From Sambucus nigra (Eukaryota; Streptophyta; Magnoliopsida; Dipsacales; Adoxaceae): 64,000 nt of DNA. The stretch covers positions 537,337,372-537,401,371 of the forward strand of contig OX422211.1 in assembly GCA_949130495.1 (NCBI GenBank), in the 5' to 3' direction. The first letter of the stretch is position 1. Each line of letters starts with the position of its first letter. Both the position numbers and the translations under genes were made by a program. Positions 1-11,997 of this stretch are shown in pieces. The notes under the pieces are model-generated. The model made no database searches and was not told where the DNA came from. It was given only the letters and a program-made list of their open reading frames with translations.

Positions 1-145
1 GAGGGGGTGTAGTTGCTAAACGCTCCGCATCCATGTTCAATTTTGTATAGTAATTCTTCTTGGTCTCGTACTTAAAGCATCTCAATTGAATCCCAATCTT
101 ACACAAACATAGGTTTTGGTAATTGTCCAGTGCATTTGTGTTAAT
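1..145 (-). pseudogene. CACTA second-ORF, next exon, truncated by window edge
   Basis: On the minus strand an acceptor-like TTCGTAG precedes position 145, and the open stretch continues to the window edge. It reads FKYETKKNYYTKLNMDAERL and then ATTPP. This resembles the lysine/tyrosine-rich block and the ERL-x-x-x-PP block found downstream of the GQPIG region in transposase_24 proteins. The intron between the two exons would be about 83 bp (146-228). The rest of the protein is outside the window. Assignment is by pattern recognition only. Confidence 0.55.
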
Positions 146-228
146 CTACGAACAAAAAATGCATTAGTTAGATATATTAATGATTCTAAATACTCAATTT
201 TACTAATACAAGATTAATTTAATATTAC

Positions 229-414
229 TTGCACTTGTTCCCAAACAAATTCGAGTTTTCATTGATCCATTTTAGTCTAAGAAGTCCATGTCAAAGGAAA
301 TAAATCCCCTTAGCGTGCATAATAGCCGAGTTGACTCGCCAACTTCTTCGTATATGGTCCAATTGGTTGGCAATCTTCATCCCAACCAATTAGTTTTTTC
401 TCACCGTTTCCCCA
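229..414 (-). pseudogene. CACTA second-ORF exon (transposase_24-like), split by Tekay-A
   Basis: Reading right to left, the exon begins after an acceptor-like TTTGTACAG at about 25786. It runs 25785-25721, continues across the Tekay-A insertion at 414-229, and ends at a GTAATA donor. The joined reading contains GWDEDCQPIGPYTKKLASQL followed by LFPLTWTS, TKM and FVWEQVQ. This matches the conserved start of the plant transposase (Ptta/En/Spm) family, pattern W-x-x-x-GQPIG then a VPL-like block then W-x-x-V. In-frame stops are present, so this is a decayed copy. The CCCCA at 410-414 is one of the two Tekay-A target duplications. Confidence 0.7.
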
Positions 415-3400
415 TGAAATACCCCGTATTTTTATGCTATATTAATTTGGAAATTTATTAAATTTAATGTGAATTAATTATTAAATATAAATCTGGAAAT
501 TAATTATGTTATAATTATTAACGTGATGAGAGTTACTAATTATGGGAAATTTGTTGAATATTACTAATGAGCAAAGTAATATATAATAGTGGTTATATTA
601 AATGTCACGGGTGAATAAAATGATAATTTTGGAAATTTGAGTCGGAACGCGCCCGTGTCGCGTCGGGACTAAATATTGATAAATAAAAGTGAAATATATT
701 TAAGTTATCTGTATGATCACTTTGAGTGCGCCAACGCGTCCGGAAGGGTCTAGATAGTCAAAAAAGTGTACCCTGGGGTTTAGTTTGGGTCTCGGGGCGT
801 TTTTAGGCTTAATTAGTACCCCGGGAGGGCATTTTCGACATTTTACATTTTTGGGTAATTAAACCCACGAAATTTCAAGGGTTATATCAGATGTATAAGG
901 TTGTCTTCTAGGGTTAGAACAACCAAAGACAAGTGACGGCCATAGGAGAGGAAAGGAGAGAGCTCCCAAAGAAATCCAAGGCCCGAAATCCATCCGTTTC
1001 CACCGCCACCACCACCAACGCGTAGATCGCACGACGGGGAATGAAACCCCACCAAAATCATCCGCAAATCAGAACATCGAAAATCCCAGGCAAGTGTTTA
1101 TCTTGCTTATTTCGTTAATGCATCACTCATGTTAGTCTAGGGATGATTAGGATGAGTTTTGCGAAAGAAACCCCAAGAATTGTGATAGGAATTCGCATGT
1201 AGTATTGATTTATATGCTATTCTGGAAACCCTTTAACATATAGAGGATTAAACCACGAAATTATGATGTTTTAAGAGAAGAAAATTCTGGGAAAAACAGA
1301 TTAGAATCATGATTAAGAGATTTCTATGGTTCTTGAGGTTTACATGAATTTTGGGCTTGTTAATCCATGTTTAGTGACGGAAATTTACATGCTTTACGTA
1401 GGAAATACATAATATGATGATATAATGTTATTAGTACAAATTCTTGGACGATTGGGAATGAAAAATATGGAAATTATTGAGGTTAGAGGATGAAACCCGT
1501 AACTACAAAACTGCAGAAATCGCACACCTGCTTGATCGATCGATCGAGCCCCAGACCTCGATCGATCGACCCCTCCTGGCAGACTCATATTCTCCCTTTT
1601 TAAATTAGTTAAAATCACTTTGATGAGAAATAATTCTTGGACACCCTTATAAATATGTTTTGGGAGATAAAGAAGACCAGTAGAGTATATGAATAATTTT
1701 GAGACCTTTAATGTAAGACGAGAGTTGTATTTTGGGGATATTACATAGAAGAAACGGTGAAACTACGTATTAGTGAGAGATTACGTAAGATGATTACGAT
1801 GGAAAATAGATGAATACCTACTGAATGTTTATACTTGGGAGGATAGAGTCCATGAGAGTTACGTAGTAAGTTGGAATGATACCTCAAATTAAAGTTAGAG
1901 ACGGACCGTTATACGTAATAACTAATAATGAGATATGAGAATAAATGTCGTAACTATGGGATTTGAGATGTACCTAAAATTGGTATGGTAATATTAGTAT
2001 AGTTATATAATTGTGTATGCATATACTATCTATGTGTGAAAATCATGCCCATGCTACTTGCTATCCCTGAGGTTACCGCGCTGGGATAGTCTTATCTCGA
2101 TGGGACCTTTATGGGGGGATATTGACTCGTACCCTAGAAGATAGATATCCTTGGTACAGGCTATCGAATTGATAGTTCAGGCGGTCCAAAGAGACGCGGG
2201 CATGTGCCATCCTCTTAGAGACTTGGAATCTATGCTTCGCCTTAATATTGTTTTTGTATGTGTTAATACAGTTCGAGAGTGATTCCGAATTTGAATTTCC
2301 CTTAGTACGAGTGATACAGGGATTGGATAGTAGAGTATGTCCGCACCATAGTTTTTATGTGGGGTTCTGTTAGAATATATATATTATACGAGTAGTTAAT
2401 ATATATATATATATATGAAAGTCTGAAATTTGGAACTGCCTACTGTGATATGGTAAGTAAGACATGTATAATGACTCAAATTGGAAATACTTATTTTGAA
2501 AAAGTATAATATGACACTGGGAAACTTTATTAATAAATAAAATTAAAATGAGAGTTTTGTTATTAAATGAAATCTTCCTTTTAACAATTATAATGTTCAG
2601 TTTTAAATCTTACGAGTAACCTAAGATAAGTTGAATCATTGGGAAGTTTAGTGCGGTATAAGATAGATATTCCGTTGGGAAGGTTAGTACGATAGGCGTG
2701 CACATTAGAAGAGAGGTGAGAATTTCTCAAGAGAGTGCCGCACTAATATGTTGTTGCATTGGCCTCTAAACAATTTAAATACTTGCCAAATGAAATTTTA
2801 AATCATATACACTATCAGGCTCTGACCCGTTTCTATTTTCCTTTTCTCTTGTGTATATATGTATTTATTACAGGTGCCCAGCCACAGGGGAGTCATGCTT
2901 AGGATCCCTTGGAAGAAACGTGCTGCATCCTAGGTGGGAGTTTCAGGCCACTTGCTTAGACGACTTCATTTACTTGATTCCACTTCTAGCCTTCTCGGTT
3001 ATTGGGGCATGTGTCGCCCTTTCCATTATTCATTTGTTTATTTGGACATTATGATTCAGATATTTCTAGTATTGTCATTTTGGGATTTGTTACTGTGTGG
3101 ATGGTTTACTTTCAGTTTTTAATATTGGGATTCAGTTGTTGAATGTTTAAATTATTTGGATTATATGTTCCAGGATTATTGTGGTGTGATTCTTAAATTT
3201 TGAATTGTTGTAAATAATTAAATCTTTGTTCTAAAATAAAATTTGGAAAGTAGTGTTTAAAAATGGTTTTGACACTTAGCTTAATTAATTATGGTGTTTA
3301 AATTTGGAAAATTTATTTTCACCACAGTGATGCCAAGAATGAACCAACTGTTCACCTTGATTTTTAATTTAATAAAAGAGTGATCGCCCGGTATTTAATT

Positions 3401-3415
3401 AGTCGGGGTATCACA
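415..3415 (+). repeat. Tekay-A 5' LTR
   Basis: It begins TGAAATACCCCG and ends GGGGTATCACA. It contains a GATCGATC palindrome cluster at 1533-1573 and a (TA)n stretch near 2393-2418. Short open frames inside it (for example at 882-1067 on the minus strand) recur in the other LTR and show no protein signature. Confidence 0.92.
1533..1573. repeat. GATCGATC palindrome cluster in Tekay-A 5' LTR
   Basis: GATCGATCGATCGAG is separated by CCCCAGACCT from CGATCGATCGACC, so the pair can also fold as a hairpin. An identical copy is present in the 3' LTR at about 23842-23882. Confidence 0.85.
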
Positions 3416-3417
3416 GG

Positions 3418-3429
3418 TGGTATCAGAGC
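3418..3429 (+). other. Tekay-A primer binding site (tRNA-iMet type)
   Basis: TGGTATCAGAGC lies two bases after the 5' LTR end. It is complementary to the 3' end of plant initiator methionine tRNA, the usual minus-strand primer for this lineage. Confidence 0.92.
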
Positions 3430-3573
3430 ATCAGGTTCTAGTGTCCATAGGATCTGTACGGCTTATTTAGCTTTCTGCTTAACATCTTTGATATAGGGCC
3501 CTAATACTAGGAATGTTGTGTTCATCTCTATACATTGGAAATTCGTGCTCATCCAAATTTATTTAAATTTTCA

Positions 3574-4665
3574 GATGGATCGTCAAGAAGAACTAGCTAA
3601 AACGGTTAGGGGAGTCAACGAGCAAGATCGACTCACACCTCAGGTATCTCCATAGAGAATATCAACCACCGAGTTAGCAGGTATTGTGGCACAGGCAGTT
3701 ACCACTGCGGTCTTGCAGTATCAAGAACGCAGCACAGAACTCATGGGGGTCAAAAGATCTAGAGAGTATAGTCAGTCTGTCATGACTGGAAACAAAAATC
3801 ACAATAACAAGCTCCTCAGGCCAGTAAAAGCCACGAAAGTAACGAATTGTGCGGGGAAGCCCAAAAGCGTCAGGGTCAACAAAGCCAAGGTCCGGGTGAA
3901 GTCACAAAAGAATGTTTCAGATGTGGAATGGATGGTCATGAACGTCAAACTTGTCCAGATCAGTCTAAAAAGGAACTCCAAATCAACCATCGAGAACTTT
4001 CGGGACTCTTCTATATATGTGTAAATCCGGGTTACAAGTGGAGGGATTGTTCACACCTTGACATAGTTTTTCCGCAAATTTCCCCTCAAAGCCAGCAAAA
4101 CCAGGGAAAAAGCGAGGCTAGTCAACAACGTGGTGAAGTGAAGCAGTTTCGAGAGAAGCGTTTCCGGTGTGGCAGGAAAGACATTATTTGTCAGAGTTGC
4201 CCAGAGAGGAATAAAGTCCCAAGTCGGTAAGGCCAGCAAGGCCGACACCGACAGCACTAGGGTCAGAGGGGGAGTAACTTCAAAGGCTGATGTTTTGTGT
4301 GCGACAAGCATGGCCATAAGTGCTAGGATTGCCCAGAGGGTGAGAGGGCTCCACAGCAGCAGGGTACCCGTAACGAGCCACAGAGGCCACTTTTTCCAGC
4401 CGCCCTCCCAGCACCAGCCCAGGTGCCAGCCGTTCCAGCATCTCCAGTGCAGCAGGGACAGTTACAGTATGCACGTGTCTATAACGTCCGCCAGGCAACA
4501 GCTCCACAGGCACCACCCGCGATTGAGGGTATGTTTCCTATCCATGGTACTATGGGTCGAGTTTTGTTTGATACTGGGGCAACGCATTGTTTTATAGCTA
4601 CACATTTTGCGAAGGCCTTAGGGTTGTTAGCCACAGCAGAGAGCACTGTGACGTGTGTAGACTTA
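3574..4665 (+). pseudogene. Tekay-A gag (shortened, multiple zinc knuckles) and start of protease
   Basis: An ATG at 3574 opens a short N-terminal region with an early stop. From about 3847 one frame carries the nucleocapsid part and then the protease. The first knuckle is an intact CCHC motif, CFRCGMDGHERQTC (3913-3954). Three knuckle-like units follow in the same frame: FYICVNPGYKWRDC (4009-4050, first Cys and His lost), RFRCGRKDIICQSC (4159-4200, degenerate), and one at 4291-4332 with all four Cys/His ligands but a stop before its last Asp-Cys. A Gln/Pro/Ala-rich linker leads to the protease signature VLFDTGATHCF (about 4561-4595). The reading is cut at 4665 by Athila-1. A normal gag core of the expected length is missing, so gag has lost most of its capsid region. 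Confidence 0.75.
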
Positions 4666-5677
4666 TGACGCGACTAAGAATTTGTCACAAAAGTGCATTT
4701 TACTCTAGGCTCAAGTGCAAGCCTGTCGCTCAAGTATAAACCCGGTAAGTCGGGATCGTATCCACAGGGATCGAGATTGCCAAATAGTAATAAGAAAAAT
4801 TATTAAATCTTGAAATGATTTCTTAAAAGAAACCAAAAGATGATTAATGATTGGGAAAATTTCTAGTCAAATAAAAATTTACTTAAGAAAAACAAATTGA
4901 AAACTGCAAAGAAATTTAGATCTGACAAATGGGAGAAAATAGGGTCGGGTACAATACCTCAATCCTTAACAAATTATCATATAGAATGCTAGAATTGTAA
5001 ATTAAAATTCTTGACTAGATTCGGTCTTTATAAATTCTAAGCATTACATATATGAGGGATCTAGACCGCATCATATGAAATCAAAGATAGATATAAAGTG
5101 GTGAATAATGAATTATACTCATAAAGCGTTCTTAAACATCTCAAGTACCTAGGGCAAGAGAAATTAAAAGATTGACAATGTTTGTATGATTTTCATTCAC
5201 GATTCAATCAATATTTTAATTTAATCTCTATTTTCTACATAAATAATTTGCCTTGGATTGAGTTCATGTACCCCAACCCTTGGGAATTTAGCTACTCATG
5301 ATTTGATTTAAGAACAAATTCACACATAAAATTATGGATCTACAAGACATTGTAAATAATTTGCAAATAATAAAACTAGAGAATGGAAAGATTTTACTTG
5401 AATTCAGCAACAAAAACGGAATTGGAATTCAGAATTTCTTACAAAGTAGGGTTCATGCAAGACGCTTGAAGAAATTGGAAACTAACCCTAGAATTACTTA
5501 AAATTCAACCTAGAACTCTCTCTAAAAATTGCCTAAATGCACTCAGCAACCCTCAAATGATGTAGGACATGGCTTTTATAGTACAAAGTATCAAAATTAA
5601 CAGCTCAATAAGCTTGTGACACAAGTTTCACCATCTAGCACGCTAAAAATCTGCATAATTAATGCCAGGATTTCACA

Positions 5678-5870
5678 TGACCGGACCGATCCGGATTACC
5701 CTCAGATCGGTCCGATATCCACCGGATCGGTTCTTTTATTTCTACCGGATTGGTCCGGTCCTAATCGGATTGATTCGATTTCTGCTTCCATCGGTTTGCC
5801 ATCCATCCGGGTTATACTGGACTTGGTCATTTCGGATCGGTCCGGATCCAACCCGGATCGGTCCGATTTT
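5678..5870. repeat. GATCGGTCCG palindrome cluster in Athila-1 3' LTR
   Basis: At least eight copies of GATCGGTCCG or CGGACCGATC-like words occur here in both orientations at irregular spacing. The other LTR carries the same cluster at about 19025-19215. A third, smaller cluster is at 11998-12082, next to the extra ORF. Confidence 0.85.
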
Positions 5871-6051
5871 CTTCTACTTTGACTTTTTCCTTGAACCTTT
5901 GACTGGCCATAACTCTTGATCTAGAACTCCGATTTGAGTGTCGTTTCTTCCTATGCTCTTGTGAACTCATGCTCTTCAACTTCACTTTTGGTGTCGACTT
6001 CGAATTCTAAGTGGAACTTTAGGCTTTTGCCCTTTTGTTTTTCTTCTTTTC

Positions 6052-8987
6052 AGTGACACCCCGACTAATTAAATACCGGGTAGCTACTCCTTTATTAAAT
6101 TAAATCAAAATGCCAAGTTGGCTCAGTTAACAGCATCACTGTCGAAAACATGTTTATAATTTCTAACCACCTAATATTTAAAAGTAAGATGTCAAATTTT
6201 AAATTAAGTCTGGTTAACATACAGAAAAAGGATAATGAAAGAACAACAACCATTCACCATAACGAAGCAATAGAATAACCAACAGAATAATAACAAGTCC
6301 GGAGGAAAACTCCTCACAACAATCCCACTACTGAATAAGTAAAACAATTTATCGTGAATTAATTACATGCCAAAAGTCTGAAAATCTGAAATAGGAAATG
6401 TTTCTAATAGAAATGGACGACATGCCCTACAACTGATGAAAGCTGAATATAGAGTCAAGATAGATGAAGCGTCTACTAGCAAAGTCCTGTAACTTCCGCA
6501 AACAGCTACAGCTTGTCACCTGAATGAGGATCCTAAGCATGTTGTCCTTGTGGCTGGGCACCTAAAATGGTTTTTACAAAAATAGATTTGAAAGAAAATG
6601 GGTCAGAGCTCGAAAGTGGAGAGTATTTTAAAAATAGCAAGTGCTTTAATGTCATTAAAATAATGAATGCAAAATACATGTTAGGACATGCACTCACATG
6701 AAATACTCACCTCTCGACTAATTTGTGCACTCCTAACGTACCGTACCCATCTAAGTAACAAACATATCTAACCAAACCGTAATAAGTTCTACCCCTTACT
6801 AATCGATTCTTTTTATGCATACTAGCGTTATCAACTAAATAGAGGGCTTTACTTAAACTCGGATTCTCGATTATTAGCAATACAATTCATTACAGGTTAC
6901 CTCTTTATAGTTACTCAACGCGTTTCCGTATTTATACTCACAATACCAACATGAAAGTTCTCATTAATTTAAGTGTATATTATTCACGTCATAAATACAC
7001 AATACAAGCACCCCGAGACTAAGCTGCGGTGCACACATACTCTTCTATCCATCCCGGTACATCACATACATAAGGATCATGCATTCCGAATCTCTCAGGA
7101 ATCGTTCTCAAATAACAACAATCACAAACGATGGAGGCGAACACAGTCACATCACATGGGTCACGCACATACCTACGCTCCCACGATCAGCAGACTTATT
7201 AACATCCCAATAAGTCCTTCTCTGACCTATGTTCTAGAGGTACCAATCTAAATCCGGGCAACACAAGGATTAGAGGGCCCTAAGCGAACGTAAACCTCCC
7301 GTGATAGCAAGTATGGTAGGTATGTCATACACATAAAATCATATACATATACTAAGTATGCACACATCTTAGTAATCACCATAATTTATTTGTGGTACAC
7401 TTCTCATTCTCGTACCGACTTATAATGTTACATAATTCACATGTTCCCGGTTAATTCAATTATTTAAGCCAGCAATAATTCTCGCATCGTAATAGTCACT
7501 CACGTCCTATTCCTCAATTTCCATTCAATTCAAATCACACTTCTATGTTTTACTCCTCAATATGTCCCAAATATCCCAAATATATCAATTTATCATCAAG
7601 GGAATGTTATCTCTACAATTAAACAAGGTTACGGGACATGCGAAATCAAAACAGGCCAAAAAGCCTAAACTATCAGCTCGTTAGAAGTCTCGTTCGAACG
7701 AGGCTATTCGAACGAGAGTTCGTTCGAACGAAGGGGGCATATAACGAGATCTTGTTCGAACGAAGGCATCGAATGAACATCCCTCCCGTTAGAAGTCAAA
7801 CTGTCACTCGTTAGAAGCTCGTTCGAACGAGCTCGTTCGAACGACCTGGGAAGGTCTTCTAACGAGAGGCCAGTTTCGAGCCCAGATTTTCTTAATTCAT
7901 TTTTCCAACTTTTCTTCACCTCTAATCTCATCTAAATGTCATTACAACAAGGTTTCATGGTTTCTAGTCATCCCTAAACATATTAAATTCGTATTACAAC
8001 ATTTATATGGGGTCTAATCCATCCAAACCACATCTAATCATCAAATCTCCACAATTTTCCCCAATTTTCAAGAACATGAACCCTAGAAATTTAAAGTCTT
8101 CTATAGTTATAATTAAATCCATTTTTGTAATATAAAAAGTAGTAATTCTCTTATTTCAATCATCCAATAACAGTTCTACATGCAATCCTACATTAAAATC
8201 TGAATTCACAACTCCAATTTCATGGGGTTTTACAGATCTCCCAAAAACAACGCAATTATATAATTTTCCAACACATGGAAGGAGCATTCTTTGCAAAAAT
8301 GAAATTAAACCACTTGCCTCTAATCTTTCTCTGAATATGAGGTTGAATCTTGAAGGTTGAATTGTCTTCTCACTCTCTCTGCAGAATTCTCTTCTCTTTC
8401 TCTCTCTACAAATTTCTTCTCTAAGGATGACAATGGAGGTGGAGGTTGGTTTTTGGCAAGTTTAAGGTTTCTAAACTTCTCCCATAGCCCACTACCTAGA
8501 TTGGGGTTGGAAATGGCTTAGTGGGTTAAGACTAAGTCAGATTTTTAACTCTAATTTTCGTGGGTTTTAATTCCCAAAATTCCAAAATTACCAAACTACC
8601 CTTTTACGTTGCCGGTATGGCCTAAAAATGCCCCGGGACCCAAACTAAACCCCCGGCTAGTATTTTCTGACTATTTCGACCCTTCCGGACGCGTTGGCGC
8701 ACTCAAAACGACCATACGGTTAAAAGAAATAAAATTCACTTTTTAATTAAAATAATTATATTCCTGACGCGACTGTCACACGCGCCCCAACAAAATTTTC
8801 AAATTGCCGTATTTCATTCTCACGACAAATTTCATAATTCAATATTCATATATAGCCATAAATACTCATTAAAATCAAATACCAACTCGCATCTCGCTAG
8901 TATTTTTATTCGGATTAATTCCCAATTAATACACATTTAATTCAATTAATCCCATAAATAAATATCACAAAAATACGGGGTATTACA
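6052..8987 (-). mobile_element. Solo Tekay-type LTR (Tekay-C) inside the Athila-1 LTR
   Basis: On the minus strand it begins TGTAATACCCCG and ends GGGGTGTCACT, and it is 2936 bp long. TTTTC flanks it on both sides (6047-6051 and 8988-8992), and the Athila-1 sequence continues across. It aligns in pieces with the Tekay-A LTR (for example the GGACGCGTTGGCGCACTC-like segment at 8690) but is clearly a different subfamily. No interior sequence or second LTR is present, so it is the product of LTR-LTR recombination. The terminal dinucleotide is CT rather than CA. Confidence 0.9.
7678..7862. repeat. GTTCGAACGA palindrome cluster in the solo LTR
   Basis: About ten copies of (T)CGTTCGAACGA or close variants occur, several overlapping as inverted pairs (for example GCTCGTTCGAACGAGC). 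It is the counterpart of the clusters in the other LTR families, with an unrelated core. Confidence 0.85.
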
Positions 8988-9183
8988 TTTTCTTCTTCTG
9001 GTGTCTTCTTTCCTTTGTTGCATTCCATTCCTGAAAACTTCATCAAAAATACACAAAAACTAGGGAATATTGTTAGAAACAAACAATAGAGTGATATGGC
9101 ATAAAAATGATTCAATTACCTTGTTCGAGATATGAAAATCACTAACTTAAGGGACTAAATTCAGAAGAATTTACGCTTGGTCA

Positions 9184-9199
9184 AATCCCCCTAACTTAG
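9184..9199 (-). other. Athila-1 polypurine tract
   Basis: On the minus strand CTAAGTTAGGGGGATT abuts the 3' LTR start TGACCAAGC. The position and purine content fit the plus-strand primer. Confidence 0.88.
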
Positions 9200-10655
9200 G
9201 ACTTTGCACGTCCCGGGCAATGTAACTGAATCTAACCAAAATTCTACTCTTGAAAATTCCTTTATTAAAATAAAATTCCACTTTCGCAGGCATGCGATTG
9301 CATTTAGCGTATGCAACAAGCCTTTAAACCTCTAGGTTACCCTAGTAGGACGAGTTTTGTCTCATAAGGGTTTGCAGTGGATATACCCACAAAATTCTTT
9401 ATTGACTCAAATAAATATCAAAATACTTAAAAATTGTACAATTTAAACTTTTCGCAAAATAATCACCATAAATTCATATTCAAATGTCTCAAACCATAGT
9501 GTGTGTGTGTAAAGCCAGAAATTAAACCTCAAATTACCACCGATTGAGCATTACGTTACTTTCCAAAAATTCGTTTTGATTCAAATTCTTACGGATTGCA
9601 CTCACAAACGAATCACTCGGATTGTGGTTGTTTTTCTCTCTGTATGCATGATATAAAGAGTAAATATAATGGACATAAATTCACGCATACAAAATTGAAA
9701 AGAAGGAAATATATGGTGAAAAGATCTCATCATCAGAATACAGTTATTAGGAAATGGGAACATCACCTCTAGTTCACACCATTTAATCTCTCATATTATC
9801 TTTTCATGTCTTAGCTCTCCATGCAGTAATTAATTTCGCCATTTGGACTCAGTTAGGACTTTTCGGGTTAAAAGGTGTAAAGGGTCAAAATGGGAATTGA
9901 CGGAATGTTCGGAATTGGAAAATGTTCTTATGACATCCATTTGTGCTTTTTCGGGCATTTCTCATTTTTCTTTTCTTTTTTATTTTAGATGCCCCTTTTT
10001 ATTGCACAATTTGGACTTACTTCATGAATTTTCTCAATTTTCACAATTCCTGGTTATTTGGGTTTTTCGGGTTATCAAACGAAAAGGAAAAAATTTATTA
10101 GGCTCAAATTGGGTTGCAAAGGGATAATTTTTCACAACATTTTATGGCTAATATTTTTGGGTAACAAATCAGGGCCTACTTCATTGTCCGAATTACTAAT
10201 CACATTACCATATGCCTCTCGAGATTAATTAAGTTTAGAGATATATTTAGCACGAATTTCGAGATAACATTTCACACATTTCCCATAACCGATCAAAACA
10301 AAGGATTGAGATCATCAACGACTTATTAAAATGCTAAAAATAACTTTGAGTTAATCATGAACTCGGATTCATTTAAAAACTCAAAAAGATTGATAGGCTC
10401 AAAATCTCACCGGGTTTGATCAATCTCCACACTTATTCGTAAAGTCGTCAATTTTCTTTCAATTTCCATCTTTGGTCAATTTTGGCTTAGTGCAATTGAG
10501 ATTTAACAATTTGAGACTTCAAACAGAATAAAGGTGACATTTTTGAAAAATTTAAATTCCAATTTTTATTTATTTTGAAGAAAAATATTTTTGGCTTTTT
10601 CAAAAAAATTTCAATTTTTTTTTTAAATACACATAGTTTTATGAATACGCACCTG
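9200..10655 (-). other. Athila-1 3' untranslated region
   Basis: No coding similarity. Parts are clearly homologous to Athila-2 at 40201-40420 (shared CCACTTTCGC, GCATTTA-CGTATGCAA and CCTCTAGGTTACCCTAG-like words) and at 62790-62880. This shows the region is a conserved family-specific UTR and not random filler. Confidence 0.75.
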
Positions 10656-10672
10656 TCATCCCCCTAACTCAA
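10656..10672 (-). other. Second (internal) polypurine-tract module of Athila-1
   Basis: On the minus strand GAGTTAGGGGGATGA lies just downstream of the extra ORF. It is preceded by GAGGACAATGCAAATCATT, which resembles the sequence preceding the true 3' polypurine tract. The same duplication exists in Athila-2. Confidence 0.65.
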
Positions 10673-10860
10673 TGATTTGCATTGTCCTCAATCAAATAGA
10701 TAAGAGAAATAAGGAAGGCAACAAGAAGAGTGCGAGAAATAAAGCAAGCAAATATCATATTAAAACTGTATATTACAAACAAACTGTAGAAACAACTGTA
10801 TAAGCAAAAAGAAAAAAATACAAACATAGTTATAAAAATTCTAAAGGGGAGAGGGTCATC

Positions 10861-11844
10861 CTAAGGGGCGGGTGGGCGATGGGAAGGCCCAGAAGCATTA
10901 GGATCATAAGGATTGTAGTAGTAAGGATAAAGGGGGGCCTCGGGTCCCAACTGAAGACGGTACAAGTCGGCCTGCATACGCAGGACCAAACTCATGTCCC
11001 TCTCGTAGGAGGACACATACTCGTCAAAATGCGTTTCAAGGGAGAGAACGCGCTCAGTCAAGCCTGTACCAACCGGAACATAATCCGGATCAGCAGTCTC
11101 ATCATATTCCTCCTCCTCACCTTCCTCCATCTCAATGTCCTCCTCCTCATCGGTCTCATCGTCACTCGAATCTTCACCGCGCCTTGCACGGACTAGATGA
11201 ATTTGCCTTTCACTACGAGTGCAGGATTCTTGTCCTAAAGGTTTAGGCAAGTTGATAAGATCTTGAGGTGGTGCTATCCCGGCATCCCGAAGCATGGATG
11301 TAATGAGGCGACCATAAGGAAGAGGGGCTCGACCCTTTTTGTTATAGGTTACAAAAAGGATATCGGTGTAAAATGTCCTGTCCAAGTTGATCACTGTCGC
11401 AGGGTCGAACAAATGATACAACATAGTATCTTGGCGCGGCCTCATCGCTGAATCATTGGAGGTTTGAAAAATATTGGCACAAACGATATGAAAAGTGAAT
11501 CGTGCCTTGTCAGATAAGCGACCGACGGGAAATGTCTCAGTATTCCAAACTGCACTGGGCTTGATCCTCAAGATACAAACTTCTTTGGTGAGAACGGGAT
11601 CGGGACCCGAATTGTCAAACTGGGTCGGAGTGGTCACACGATAGGACTCGAGTTTCCTTGCAACAAGATCACGTGAGAAGGGAATAAGGATGGAATCCAT
11701 AAAGTCTTGGGATTCAAATTCAGCAGTACGGATAAGAGATTCGTAGAACTGACGCACTTCATTCTCCCAAACTGCCTCATAGGGTTCGTTGAAGAATCGG
11801 CACCAGCCCCGTGACATGAACAGGGCTGTGACAGAATTGGGCAT
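10861..11844 (-). CDS. Athila extra ORF (env position), putative plant transposon protein
   Basis: This is the intact 3' ORF of Athila-1, about 327 residues from the first ATG at 11844. The frame is open upstream to about 12040, so the true start is uncertain. The N-terminal part contains ALFMSRGWCRFFNEPYEAVW and then VRQFYESLI. This matches the RGW...F...VREFYANL pattern of the family annotated as putative plant transposon protein (PF20167-like), often found in the env position of Athila elements. Residues 225-260 are strongly acidic (DSSDDETDEEEDIEMEEGEE). The C-terminal end is rich in Tyr and Pro (PLYPYYYNPYDPN). I see no signal peptide or clear membrane segment, so there is no support for an envelope glycoprotein. 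Its function is unknown. It is the only long uninterrupted ORF left in this element. Confidence 0.72.
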   Translation of the reverse strand: MPNSVTALFMSRGWCRFFNEPYEAVWENEVRQFYESLIRTAEFESQDFMDSILIPFSRDLVARKLESYRVTTPTQFDNSGPDPVLTKEVCILRIKPSAVWNTETFPVGRLSDKARFTFHIVCANIFQTSNDSAMRPRQDTMLYHLFDPATVINLDRTFYTDILFVTYNKKGRAPLPYGRLITSMLRDAGIAPPQDLINLPKPLGQESCTRSERQIHLVRARRGEDSSDDETDEEEDIEMEEGEEEEYDETADPDYVPVGTGLTERVLSLETHFDEYVSSYERDMSLVLRMQADLYRLQLGPEAPLYPYYYNPYDPNASGPSHRPPAP

Positions 11845-11997
11845 TTGGTCCCACAACACTTGACGTTCGATATAAATTTTTCGGGTAGGGCTGAAAAACC
11901 TACGGCACCAATTTGCTTCACGGCGTGAACAATACTCTCCATTTCCGTCGAGAAGGACTTCAATGGAGGTATATTTCTGGGGAGCAGCGATAGAAAA

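Larger units (their letters stand above)
4666..9183 (-). repeat. Athila-1 3' LTR (with solo-LTR insertion)
   Basis: Plus-strand bases begin TGACGCGACTAAG and end GCTTGGTCA. The sequence matches 18013-19589 up to 6046 and again from 8993, with 6052-8987 plus one TTTTC copy inserted. It contains the GATCGGTCCG cluster at 5678-5870. Confidence 0.92.

Noticed and set aside
882..1067. Gly-rich minus-strand frame in the Tekay-A LTR (and its copy at 23191-23376)
   Set aside because: It is repeated because the LTR is repeated. It lacks conserved motifs and an appropriate start context.
1540..1573. Rho-independent-type terminator formed by the GATCGATC inverted pair
   Set aside because: This is a eukaryotic LTR with no T-run after the stem. 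It is better treated as part of the LTR palindrome cluster.
9843..10127. Plus-strand frame of 94 codons in the Athila-1 UTR
   Set aside because: It is antisense within a non-coding UTR. The homologous part of Athila-2 does not preserve the frame.
10861..11844. Envelope glycoprotein in Athila-1
   Set aside because: No signal peptide, no transmembrane helix and no Cys pattern; the sequence fits the putative plant transposon protein family instead.
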